Assembly (NCBI GenBank): GCA_025267735.1
Contig: CM046299.1
Location: 19,614,232-19,678,231, forward strand
DNA from: Mactra quadrangularis
Lineage: Eukaryota > Mollusca > Bivalvia > Venerida > Mactridae
Reading direction: 5' to 3'
Length of the DNA: 64,000 bases
Under the pieces are notes generated by a model, which worked only from the letters and a program-made list of their open reading frames with translations, was not told where the DNA came from and made no database searches. Both the position numbers and the translations under genes were made by a program. Shown here one piece after another: positions 12,737 to 24,575 of the stretch (position 1 is the first letter of the stretch; every line of letters begins with the position of its first letter).

Positions 12737-15700
12737 GGAGGTGTTGCACGGGTTTTTTGCTACCTAAATGTAGTTAGTTGCTTGTTTAAACACATTTTCC
12801 CGATGCCCTACTTAGTAGCAACCCATTTGCACAAAAAAATCATACCTGCGCAGTGAGATGCGCGTGGGCTACAGATCCCCAAAGTCGCGTCGCCCTGTAG
12901 TGTCGGGAGATTTGCACGGGGTTTCTCGGTACCTGAACGTGATGGGTTTGGTGTTTAACACGTTTTTCAGGTGCCCTAGATGGTTAGCAACCAAACTGCA
13001 AAAAATCACATTCGCACACCGAGTTGCGCCATGGCAACTGAGCCGCAAAGTATACGTGCAATATGGCTATATAGGGCTTTAGAACAGCAAAAATAGGCGT
13101 CGCCTCCTGGTGTCGGGAGGTTTGCACGGGTTTTTTGCTACCTAAATGTAGTTAGTTGCTTGTTTAAACACATTTTCCCGATGCCCTACGTAGTTAGCAA
13201 CCCATTTGCACAAATATCATACCTGCGCAGTGAGATGCGCGTGGGCTACAGATCCCCAAAGTCGCGTCGCCCTGTAGTGTCGGGAGATTTGCACGGGGTT
13301 ATCTCGGTACCTGAACGTGATGGGTTTGGTGTTTAAACACGTTTTTTCAGGTGCCCTAGATGGTTAGCAACCAAACTGCAAAAAATCACATTCGCACACC
13401 GAGTTGCGCCATGGCAACAGAGCCGCAAAGTATACCGTGCAATATGGCTATATAGGGCTTTAGAACAGCAAAAATAGGCGTCGCCTCCTGGTGTCGGGAG
13501 GTTTGCACGGGTTTTTTGCTACCTAAATGTAGTTAGTTGCTTGTTTAAACACATTTTCCCGATGCCCTACGTAGTTAGCAACCCATTTGCACAAAAATCA
13601 TACCTGCGCAGTGAGATGCGCGTGGGCGTACAGATCCCCAAAGTCGCGTCGCCACTGTAGTGTCGGGAGATTTGCACGGGGTTTCTCGGTACCTGAACGT
13701 GATGGGTTTGGTGTTTAAACACGTTTTTCAGGTGCCCTAGATGGTTAGCAACCAAACTGCAAAAAATCACATTCGCACACCGAGTTGCGCCATGGCAACA
13801 GAGCCGCAAAGTATACCGTGCAATATGGCTATATAGGGCTTTTAGAACAGCAAAAATAGGCGTCGCCTCCTGGTGTCGGGAGGTTTGCACGGGTTTTTTG
13901 CTACCTAAATGTAGTTAGTTGCTTGTTTAAACACATTTTCCCGATGCCCTACGTAGTTAGCAACCCATTTGCACAAAAATCATACCTGCGCAGTGAGATG
14001 CGCGTGGGCTACAGATCCCCAAAGTCGCGTCGCCCTGTAGTGTCGGGAGATTTGCACGGGGTTTCTCGGTACCTGAACGTGATGGGTTTGGTGTTTAAAC
14101 ACGTTTTTCAGGTGCCCTAGATGGTTAGCAACCAAACTGCACTGCAAAAAATCACATTCGCACACCGAGTTGCGCCATGGCAACAGAGCCGCAAAGTATA
14201 CCGTGCAATATGGCTATATAGGGCTTTAGAACAGCAAAAATAGGCGTCGCCTCCTGGTGTCGGGAGGTTTGCACGGGTTTTTTGCTACCTAAATGTAGTT
14301 AGTTGCTTGTTTAAACACATTTTCCCGATGCCCTACGTAGTTAGCAACCCATTTGCACAAAAATCATACCTGCGCAGTGAGATGCGCGTGGGCTACAGAT
14401 CCCCAAAGTCGCGTCGCCCTGTAGTGTCGGGAGATTTGCACGGGGTTTCTCGGTACCTGAACGTGATGGGTTTGGTGTTTAAACACGTTTTTCAGGTGCC
14501 CTAGATGGTTAGCAACCAAACTGCAAAAAATCACATTCGCACACCGAGTTGCGCCATGGCAACAGAGCCGCAAAGTATACCGTGCAATATGGCTATATAG
14601 GGCTTTAGAACAGCAAAAATAGGCGTCGCCTCCTGGTGTCGGGAGGTTTGCACGGGTTTTTTGCTACCTAAATGTAGTTAGTTGCTTGTTTAAACACATT
14701 TTCCCGATGCCCTACGTAGTTAGCAACCCATTTGCACAAAAATCATACCTGCGCAGTGAGATGCGCGTGGGCTACAGATCCCCAAAGTCGCGTCGCCCTG
14801 TAGTGTCGGGAGATTTGCACGGGGTTTCTCGGTACCTGAACGTGATGGGTTTGGTGTTTAAACACGTTTTTCAGGTGCCCTAGATGGTTAGCAACCAAAC
14901 TGCAAAAAATCACATTCGCACACCGAGTTGCGCCATGGCAACAGAGCCGCAAATATACCGTGCAATATGGCTATATAGGGCTTTAGAACAGCAAAAATAG
15001 GCGTCGCCTCCTGGTGTCGGGAGGTTTGCACGGGTTTTTTGCTACCTAAATGTAGTTAGTTGCTTGTTTAAACACATTTTCCCGATGCCCTACGTAGTTA
15101 GCAACCCATTTGCACAAAAATCATACCTGCGCAGTGAGATGCGCGTGGGCTACAGATCCCCAAAGTCGCGTCGCCCTGTAGTGTCGGGAGATTTGCACGG
15201 GGTTTCTCGGTACCTGAACGTGATGGGTTTGGTGTTTAAACACGTTTTTCAGGTGCCCTAGATGGTTAGCAACCAAACTGCAAAAAATCACATTCGCACA
15301 CCGAGTTGCGCCATGGCAACAGAGCCGCAAAGTATACCGTGCAATATGGCTATATAGGGCTTTAGAACAGCAAAAATAGGCGTCGCCTCCTGGTGTCGGG
15401 AGGTTTGCACGGGTTTTTTGCTACCTAAATGTAGTTAGTTGCTTGTTTAAACACATTTTCCCGATGCCCTACGTAGTTAGCAACCCATTTGCACAAAAAT
15501 CATACCTGCGCAGTGAGATGCGCGTGGGCTACAGATCCCCAAAGTCGCGTCGCCCTGTAGTGTCGGGAGATTTGCACGGGGTTTCTCGGTACCTGAACGT
15601 GATGGGTTTGGTGTTTAAACACGTTTTTCAGGTGCCCTAGATGGTTAGCAACCAAACTGCAAAAAATCACATTCGCACACCGAGTTGCGCCATGGCAACA

Positions 15701-18700
15701 GAGCCGCAAAGTATACCGTGCAATATGGCTATATAGGGCTTTAGAACAGCAAAAATAGGCGTCGCCTCCTGGTGTCGGGAGGTTTGCACGGGTTTTTTGC
15801 TACCTAAATGTAGTTAGTTGCTTGTTTAAACACATTTTCCCGATGCCCTACGTAGTTAGCAACCCATTTGCACAAAAATCATACCTGCGCAGTGAGATGC
15901 GCGTGGGCTACAGATCCCCAAAGTCGCGTCGCCCTGTAGTGTCGGGAGATTTGCACGGGGTTTCTCGGTACCTGAACGTGATGGGTTTGGTGTTTAAACA
16001 CGTTTTTCAGGTGCCCTAGATGGTTAGCAACCAAACTGCAAAAAATCACATTCGCACACCGAGTTGCGCCATGGCAACAGAGCCGCAAAGTATACCGTGC
16101 AATATGGCTATATAGGGCTTTAGAACAGCAAAAATAGGCGTCGCCTCCTGGTGTCGGGAGGTTTGCACGGGTTTTTTGCTACCTAAATGTAGTTAGTTGC
16201 TTGTTTAAACACATTTTCCCGATGCCCTACGTAGTTAGCAACCCATTTGCACAAAAATCATACCTGCGCAGTGAGATGCGCGTGGGCTACAGATCCCCAA
16301 AGTCGCGTCGCCCTGTAGTGTCGGGAGATTTGCACGGGGTTTCTCGGTACCTGAACGTGATGGGTTTGGTGTTTAAACACGTTTTTCAGGTGCCCTAGAT
16401 GGTTAGCAACCAAACTGCAAAAAATCACATTCGCACACCGAGTTGCGCCATGGCAACAGAGCCGCAAAGTATACCGTGCAATATGGCTATATAGGGCTTT
16501 AGAACAGCAAAAATAGGCGTCGCCTCCTGGTGTCGGGAGGTTTGCACGGGTTTTTTGCTACCTAAATGTAGTTAGTTGCTTGTTTAAACACATTTTCCCG
16601 ATGCCCTACGTAGTTAGCAACCCATTTGCACAAAAATCATACCTGCGCAGTGAGATGCGCGTGGGCTACAGATCCCCAAAGTCGCGTCGCCCTGTAGTGT
16701 CGGGAGATTTGCACGGGGTTTCTCGGTACCTGAACGTGATGGGTTTGGTGTTTAAACACGTTTTTCAGGTGCCCTAGATGGTTAGCAACCAAACTGCAAA
16801 AAATCACATTCGCACACCGAGTTGCGCCATGGCAACAGAGCCGCAAAGTATACCGTGCAATATGGCTATATAGGGCTTTAGAACAGCAAAAATAGGCGTC
16901 GCCTCCTGGTGTCGGGAGGTTTGCACGGGTTTTTTGCTACCTAAATGTAGTTAGTTGCTTGTTTAAACACATTTTCCCGATGCCCTACGTAGTTAGCAAC
17001 CCATTTGCACAAAAATCATACCTGCGCAGTGAGATGCGCGTGGGCTACAGATCCCCAAAGTCGCGTCGCCCTGTAGTGTCGGGAGATTTGCACGGGGTTT
17101 CTCGGTACCTGAACGTGATGGGTTTGGTGTTTAAACACGTTTTTCAGGTGCCCTAGATGGTTAGCAACCAAACTGCAAAAAAATCACATTCGCACACCGA
17201 GTTGCGCCATGGCAACAGAGCCGCAAAGTATACCGTGCAATATGGCTATATAGGGCTTTAGAACAGCAAAAATAGGCGTCGCCTCCTGGTGTCGGGAGGT
17301 TTGCACGGGTTTTTTGCTACCTAAATGTAGTTAGTTGCTTGTTTAAACACATTTTCCCGATGCCCTACGTAGTTAGCAACCCATTTGCACAAAAATCATA
17401 CCTGCGCAGTGAGATGCGCGTGGGCTACAGATCCCCAAAGTCGCGTCGCCCTGTAGTGTCGGGAGATTTGCACGGGGTTTCTCGGTACCTGAACGTGATG
17501 GGTTTGGTGTTTAAACACGTTTTTCAGGTGCCCTAGATGGTTAGCAACCAAACTGCAAAAAATCACATTCGCACACCGAGTTGCGCCATGGCAACAGAGC
17601 CGCAAAGTATACCGTGCAATATGGCTATATAGGGCTTTAGAACAGCAAAAATAGGCGTCGCCTCCTGGTGTCGGGAGGTTTGCACGGGTTTTTTGCTACC
17701 TAAATGTAGTTAGTTGCTTGTTTAAACACATTTTCCCGATGCCCTACGTAGTTAGCAACCCATTTGCACAAAAATCATACCTGCGCAGTGAGATGCGCGT
17801 GGGCTACAGATCCCCAAAGTCGCGTCGCCCTGTAGTGTCGGGAGATTTGCACGGGGTTTCTCGGTACCTGAACGTGATGGGTTTGGTGTTTAAACACGTT
17901 TTTCAGGTGCCCTAGATGGTTAGCAACCAAACTGCAAAAAATCACATTCGCACACCGAGTTGCGCCATGGCAACAGAGCCGCAAAGTATACCGTGCAATA
18001 TGGCTATATAGGGCTTTAGAACAGCAAAAATAGGCGTCGCCTCCTGGTGTCGGGAGGTTTGCACGGGTTTTTTGCTACCTAAATGTAGTTAGTTGCTTGT
18101 TTAAACACATTTTCCCGATGCCCTACGTAGTTAGCAACCCATTTGCACAAAAATCATACCTGCGCAGTGAGATGCGCGTGGGCTACAGATCCCCAAAGTC
18201 GCGTCGCCCTGTAGTGTCGGGAGATTTGCACGGGGTTTCTCGGTACCTGAACGTGATGGGTTTGGTGTTTAAACACGTTTTTCAGGTGCCCTAGATGGTT
18301 AGCAACCAAACTGCAAAAAATCACATTCGCACACCGAGTTGCGCCATGGCAACAGAGCCGCAAAGTATACCGTGCAATATGGCTATATAGGGCTTTAGAA
18401 CAGCAAAAATAGGCGTCGCCTCCTGGTGTCGGGAGGTTTGCACGGGTTTTTTGCTACCTAAATGTAGTTAGTTGCTTGTTTAAACACATTTTCCCGATGC
18501 CCTACGTAGTTAGCAACCCATTTGCACAAAAATCATACCTGCGCAGTGAGATGCGCGTGGGCTACAGATCCCCAAAGTCGCGTCGCCCTGTAGTGTCGGG
18601 AGATTTGCACGGGGTTTCTCGGTACCTGAACGTGATGGGTTTGGTGTTTAAACACGTTTTTCAGGTGCCCTAGATGGTTAGCAACCAAACTGCAAAAAAT

Positions 18701-21700
18701 CACATTCGCACACCGAGTTGCGCCATGGCAACAGAGCCGCAAAGTATACCGTGCAATATGGCTATATAGGGCTTTAGAACAGCAAAAATAGGCGTCGCCT
18801 CCTGGTGTCGGGAGGTTTGCACGGGTTTTTTGCTACCTAAATGTAGTTAGTTGCTTGTTTAAACACATTTTCCCGATGCCCTACGTAGTTAGCAACCCAT
18901 TTGCACAAAAATCATACCTGCGCAGTGAGATGCGCGTGGGCTACAGATCCCCAAAGTCGCGTCGCCCTGTAGTGTCGGGAGATTTGCACGGGGTTTCTCG
19001 GTACCTGAACGTGATGGGTTTGGTGTTTAAACACGTTTTTCAGGTGCCCTAGATGGTTAGCAACCAAACTGCAAAAAATCACATTCGCACACCGAGTTGC
19101 GCCATGGCAACAGAGCCGCAAAGTATACCGTGCAATATGGCTATATAGGGCTTTAGAACAGCAAAAATAGGCGTCGCCTCCTGGTGTCGGGAGGTTTGCA
19201 CGGGTTTTTTGCTACCTAAATGTAGTTAGTTGCTTGTTTAAACACATTTTCCCGATGCCCTACGTAGTTAGCAACCCATTTGCACAAAAATCATACCTGC
19301 GCAGTGAGATGCGCGTGGGCTACAGATCCCCAAAGTCGCGTCGCCCTGTAGTGTCGGGAGATTTGCACGGGGTTTCTCGGTACCTGAACGTGATGGGTTT
19401 GGTGTTTAAACACGTTTTTCAGGTGCCCTAGATGGTTAGCAACCAAACTGCAAAAAATCACATTCGCACACCGAGTTGCGCCATGGCAACAGAGCCGCAA
19501 AGTATACCGTGCAATATGGCTATATAGGGCTTTAGAACAGCAAAAATAGGCGTCGCCTCCTGGTGTCGGGAGGTTTGCACGGGTTTTTTGCTACCTAAAT
19601 GTAGTTAGTTGCTTGTTTAAACACATTTTCCCGATGCCCTACGTAGTTAGCAACCCATTTGCACAAAAATCATACCTGCGCAGTGAGATGCGCGTGGGCT
19701 ACAGATCCCCAAAGTCGCGTCGCCCTGTAGTGTCGGGAGATTTGCACGGGGTTTCTCGGTACCTGAACGTGATGGGTTTGGTGTTTAAACACGTTTTTCA
19801 GGTGCCCTAGATGGTTAGCAACCAAACTGCAAAAAATCACATTCGCACACCGAGTTGCGCCATGGCAACAGAGCCGCAAAGTATACCGTGCAATATGGCT
19901 ATATAGGGCTTTAGAACAGCAAAAATAGGCGTCGCCTCCTGGTGTCGGGAGGTTTGCACGCGTTTTTTGCTACCTAAATGTAGTTAGTTGCTTGTTTAAA
20001 CACATTTTCCCGATGCCCTACGTAGTTAGCAACCCATTTGCACAAAAATCATACCTGCGCAGTGAGATGCGCGTGGGCTACAGATCCCCAAAGTCGCGTC
20101 GCCCTGTAGTGTCGGGAGATTTGCACGGGGTTTCTCGGTACCTGAACGTGATGGGTTTGGTGTTTAAACACGTTTTTCAGGTGCCCTAGATGGTTAGCAA
20201 CCAAACTGCAAAAAATCACATTCGCACACCGAGTTGCGCCATGGCAACAGAGCCGCAAAGTATACCGTGCAATATGGCTATATAGGGCTTTAGAACAGCA
20301 AAAATAGGCGTCGCCTCCTGGTGTCGGGAGGTTTGCACGGGTTTTTTGCTACCTAAATGTAGTTAGTTGCTTGTTTAAACACATTTTCCCGATGCCCTAC
20401 GTAGTTAGCAACCCATTTGCACAAAAATCATACCTGCGCAGTGAGATGCGCGTGGGCTACAGATCCCCAAAGTCGCGTCGCCCTGTAGTGTCGGGAGATT
20501 TGCACGGGGTTTCTCGGTACCTGAACGTGATGGGTTTGGTGTTTAAACACGTTTTTCAGGTGCCCTAGATGGTTAGCAACCAAACTGCAAAAAATCACAT
20601 TCGCACACCGAGTTGCGCCATGGCAACAGAGCCGCAAAGTATACCGTGCAATATGGCTATATAGGGCTTTAGAACAGCAAAAATAGGCGTCGCCTCCTGG
20701 TGTCGGGAGGTTTGCACGGGTTTTTTGCTACCTAAATGTAGTTAGTTGCTTGTTTAAACACATTTTCCCGATGCCCTACGTAGTTAGCAACCCATTTGCA
20801 CAAAAATCATACCTGCGCAGTGAGATGCGCGTGGGCTACAGATCCCCAAAGTCGCGTCGCCCTGTAGTGTCGGGAGATTTGCACGGGGTTTCTCGGTACC
20901 TGAACGTGATGGGTTTGGTGTTTAAACACGTTTTTCAGGTGCCCTAGATGGTTAGCAACCAAACTGCAAAAAATCACATTCGCACACCGAGTTGCGCCAT
21001 GGCAACAGAGCCGCAAAGTATACCGTGCAATATGGCTATATAGGGCTTTAGAACAGCAAAAATAGGCGTCGCCTCCTGGTGTCGGGAGGTTTGCACGGGT
21101 TTTTTGCTACCTAAATGTAGTTAGTTGCTTGTTTAAACACATTTTCCCGATGCCCTACGTAGTTAGCAACCCATTTGCACAAAAATCATACCTGCGCAGT
21201 GAGATGCGCGTGGGCTACAGATCCCCAAAGTCGCGTCGCCCTGTAGTGTCGGGAGATTTGCACGGGGTTTCTCGGTACCTGAACGTGATGGGTTTGGTGT
21301 TTAAACACGTTTTTCAGGTGCCCTAGATGGTTAGCAACCAAACTGCAAAAAATCACATTCGCACACCGAGTTGCGCCATGGCAACAGAGCCGCAAAGTAT
21401 ACCGTGCAATATGGCTATATAGGGCTTTAGAACAGCAAAAATAGGCGTCGCCTCCTGGTGTCGGGAGGTTTGCACGGGTTTTTTGCTACCTAAATGTAGT
21501 TAGTTGCTTGTTTAAACACATTTTCCCGATGCCCTACGTAGTTAGCAACCCATTTGCACAAAAATCATACCTGCGCAGTGAGATGCGCGTGGGCTACAGA
21601 TCCCCAAAGTCGCGTCGCCCTGTAGTGTCGGGAGATATGCACGGGGTTTCTCGGTACCTGAACGTGATGGGTTTGGTGTTTAAACACGTTTTTCAGGTGC

Positions 21701-23621
21701 CCTAGATGGTTAGCAACCAAACTGCAAAAAATCACATTCGCACACCGAGTTGCGCCATGGCAACAGAGCCGCAAAGTATACCGTGCAATATGGCTATATA
21801 GGGCTTTAGAACAGCAAAAATAGGCGTCGCCTCCTGGTGTCGGGAGGTTTGCACGGGTTTTTTGCTACCTAAATGTAGTTAGTTGCTTGTTTAAACACAT
21901 TTTCCCGATGCCCTACGTAGTTAGCAACCCATTTGCACAAAAATCATACCTGCGCAGTGAGATGCGCGTGGGCTACAGATCCCCAAAGTCGCGTCGCCCT
22001 GTAGTGTCGGGAGATTGCACGGGGTTTCTCGGTACCTGAACGTGATGGGTTTGGTGTTTAAACACGTTTTTCAGGTGCCCTAGATGGTTAGCAACCAAAC
22101 TGCAAAAAATCACATTCGCACACCGAGTTGCGCCATGGCAACAGAGCCGCAAAGTATACCGTGCAATATGGCTATATAGGGCTTTAGAACAGCAAAAATA
22201 GGCGTCGCCTCCTGGTGTCGGGAGGTTTGCACGGGTTTTTTGCTACCTAAATGTAGTTAGTTGCTTGTTTAAACACATTTTCCCGATGCCCTACGTAGTT
22301 AGCAACCCATTTGCACAAAAATCATACCTGCGCAGTGAGATGCGCGTGGGCTACAGATCCCCAAAGTCGCGTCGCCCTGTAGTGTCGGGAGATTTGCACG
22401 GGGTTTCTCGGTACCTGAACGTGATGGGTTTGGTGTTTAAACACGTTTTTCAGGTGCCCTAGATGGTTAGCAACCAAACTGCAAAAAATCACATTCGCAC
22501 ACCGAGTTGCGCCATGGCAACAGAGCCGCAAAGTATACCGTGCAATATGGCTATATAGGGCTTTAGAACAGCAAAAATAGGCGTCGCCTCCTGGTGTCGG
22601 GAGGTTTGCACGGGTTTTTTGCTACCTAAATGTAGTTAGTTGCTTGTTTAAACACATTTTCCCGATGCCCTACGTAGTTAGCAACCCATTTGCACAAAAA
22701 TCATACCTGCGCAGTGAGATGCGCGTGGGCTACAGATCCCCAAAGTCGCGTCGCCCTGTAGTGTCGGGAGATTTGCACGGGGTTTCTCGGTACCTGAACG
22801 TGATGGGTTTGGTGTTTAAACACGTTTTTCAGGTGCCCTAGATGGTTAGCAACCAAACTGCAAAAAATCACATTCGCACACCGAGTTGCGCCATGGCAAC
22901 AGAGCCGCAAAGTATACCGTGCAATATGGCTATATAGGGCTTTAGAACAGCAAAAATAGGCGTCGCCTCCTGGTGTCGGGAGGTTTGCACGGGTTTTTTG
23001 CTACCTAAATGTAGTTAGTTGCTTGTTTAAACACATTTTCCCGATGCCCTACGTAGTTAGCAACCCATTTGCACAAAAATCATACCTGCGCAGTGAGATG
23101 CGCGTGGGCTACAGATCCCCAAAGTCGCGTCGCCCTGTAGTGTCGGGAGATTTGCACGGGGTTTCTCGGTACCAGAACGTGATGGGTTTGGTGTTTAAAC
23201 ACGTTTTTCAGGTGCCCTAGATGGTTAGCAACCAAACTGCAAAAAATCACATTCGCACACCGAGTTGCGCCATGGCAACAGAGCCGCAAAGTATACCGTG
23301 CAATATGGCTATATAGGGCTTTAGAACAGCAAAAATAGGCGTCGCCTCCTGGTGTCGGGAGGTTTGCACGGGTTTTTTGCTACCTAAATGTAGTTAGTTG
23401 CTTGTTTAAACACATTTTCCCGATGCCCTACGTAGTTAGCAACCCATTTGCACAAAAATCATACCTGCGCAGTGAGATGCGCGTGGGCTACAGATCCCCA
23501 AAGTCGCGTCGCCCTGTAGTGTCGGGAGATTTGCACGGGGTTTCTCGGTACCTGAACGTGATGGGTTTGGTGTTTAAACACGTTTTTCAGGTGCCCTAGA
23601 TGGTTAGCAACCAAACTGCAA
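12737..23621 (+). repeat. Satellite array: about 29 head-to-tail copies of a 379-bp dimeric unit
   Basis: The period is 379 bp (occasionally 378 or 380) over 10.9 kb, and most copies are identical. Each unit is an ancient dimer. In the copy at 14,425-14,803, half A is 14,425-14,636 (212 bp) and half B is 14,637-14,803 (167 bp). The halves align through TGTCGGGAGRTTTGCACGGG, GTTTAAACAC, a GCCCTA word and GTTAGCAACC. Half A has about 45 extra bases, including GCGCCATGGCAACAGAG. Rare changes include a 5-base duplication near 14,142, a one-base loss near 14,954, T to A at 21,637, a one-base loss near 22,014 and T to A at 23,174. The first copies beside the gap carry many more indels, as expected of poor consensus. 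The array is visibly richer in G+C than its flanks. Small open frames recur only because the unit does. Confidence 0.97.
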
Positions 23622-23695
23622 GAATTTAGAGTGCTTTCCGGTGTTTCGGTGCTTTCCGGTGCTATTCGGTGTTTCTATACACCGAATATCAATTA
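23622..23695 (+). repeat. Short GTGCTTTCCGGTG repeats with a CGGTGT/ACACCG hairpin
   Basis: Immediately after the last satellite unit the motif GTGCTTTCCGGTG occurs twice, with relatives GTTTCG and GCTATTCG. It then ends in CGGTGT, a short loop and ACACCG, which can pair. It marks the right satellite border and could be a remnant of the sequence into which the satellite expanded. Confidence 0.5.
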
Positions 23696-23769
23696 CGTTC
23701 TTTAAATAAATTATAACATAAATCAAGACTTATATGCATAATTTCACTTCGAATTTAGTGTTAATATGT

Positions 23770-23958
23770 CAGTTTTTGTAAACTCCGCCTCTTATGTAGG
23801 AGGCGTATCTCCCTGAAGTACTGGGGCGTGGTAATCTCTCAAATCTTGCGATTCAGACAGCCCCGACAAACATAAACAAATTAACCAAATTGAGAAAACT
23901 ATGTGAATTTGTCGCTCTGTTTCACCGCATTTGTTGATTGTAAGCCAAATTTATCGAG
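23770..23958 (+). promoter_or_regulatory. Candidate promoter and 5' non-coding exon of the LRR-RRM gene
   Basis: This is a less AT-rich island with a CGCCTC/GAGGCG inverted pair (about 23,788-23,807) and a KLF-type box GGGGCGTGG (23,823-23,831). It ends in the strong splice donor GAG|GTAAGT at 23,958/23,959. The LRR-RRM coding exon begins with ATG directly after a splice acceptor at 26,279, so an upstream non-coding exon is required. Joining these two gives GAG before ATGG, a good initiation context. A minimal start-stop frame ATGTGA lies at 23,901-23,906. The exon link is inferred from the donor alone. Confidence 0.4.
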
Positions 23959-23989
23959 GTAAGTTAAAGATAAGTCAAAACCTTTCATT

Positions 23990-24430
23990 TTTTCTGACAG
24001 ATTAAGTTTAAATCGATGAACATGATCAAATTTCAAGCCAGTCACTCTCGGACTCCAAGGTTCACGAATCCGTACATTATCTATATGTATAGGCAGATAG
24101 GCTATACATGTAGATCATGATTCTGAACAACTTGATCCTGTTGTTCTAGATTCTAAAAGCTGCGTTCTTACATATGTTTTGCTAGATGGGTTTTAATCTT
24201 AATTCTTGTCATTGCATGTGGAACATTTAGCCTTTTAGGCGAAGTTGTCATACACGCTTTTCTCAGAAAGTCAGATAATCAAGGGTGTTGCCATTGAACA
24301 TTTCTGTCAAAATTGTTGATGTTCGCTTGAAAGGAAAGGATATTATTTGGTCAAATCCATGTCATCATTTTTAGAATGGGTCAGTTTTTCATATTTGAAA
24401 AAATACAGCGAGGTGGCAATTGTAACCCAG
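23990..24430. other. Intergenic or 5'-UTR intron sequence, no feature seen
   Basis: No exon, RNA gene or repeat was recognised between the candidate 5' exon and the SINE at 24.4 kb. If the 5' exon call is right, this is the first part of the 5'-UTR intron. Confidence 0.3.
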
Positions 24431-24436
24431 TAAAAA

Positions 24437-24575
24437 TCCAAGGTCCAAACTGAGATTCGAACCCACAACCTCTCGAGTTGTAAGCAGGCACTCTACCACG
24501 TCGCCATAAAAGCTAGCTTGAAGGCAAGGTAGTACAAGTGCCGTATTATACCTCTGCTACACAATATTAATAGAC
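24437..24575 (-). mobile_element. tRNA-derived SINE, family A, best copy
   Basis: On the minus strand the head reads through a canonical B-box (GGTTCGAATC) preceded by an anticodon-arm-like stretch. The body has CCATAAAAGCTAGCTTGAAGG and GTACAAGTGC. Relatives are at 6.5-6.76 kb and 40.17-40.31 kb. The acceptor arm does not pair, so this is a SINE, not a tRNA gene. Confidence 0.6.

Noticed and set aside
14425..14803. CENP-B box in the satellite
   Set aside because: The CENP-B consensus TTCGNNNNANNCGGG was looked for near TTCGCACACCGAGTT and does not match at key positions.
12858..23600. Recurring 65- and 69-residue frames on both strands
   Set aside because: They repeat with the 379-bp satellite unit and overlap each other on opposite strands. 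No splice or start context supports translation.
12737..23621. CRISPR-like array
   Set aside because: The units are contiguous with no unique spacers, and the context is a eukaryotic genome.
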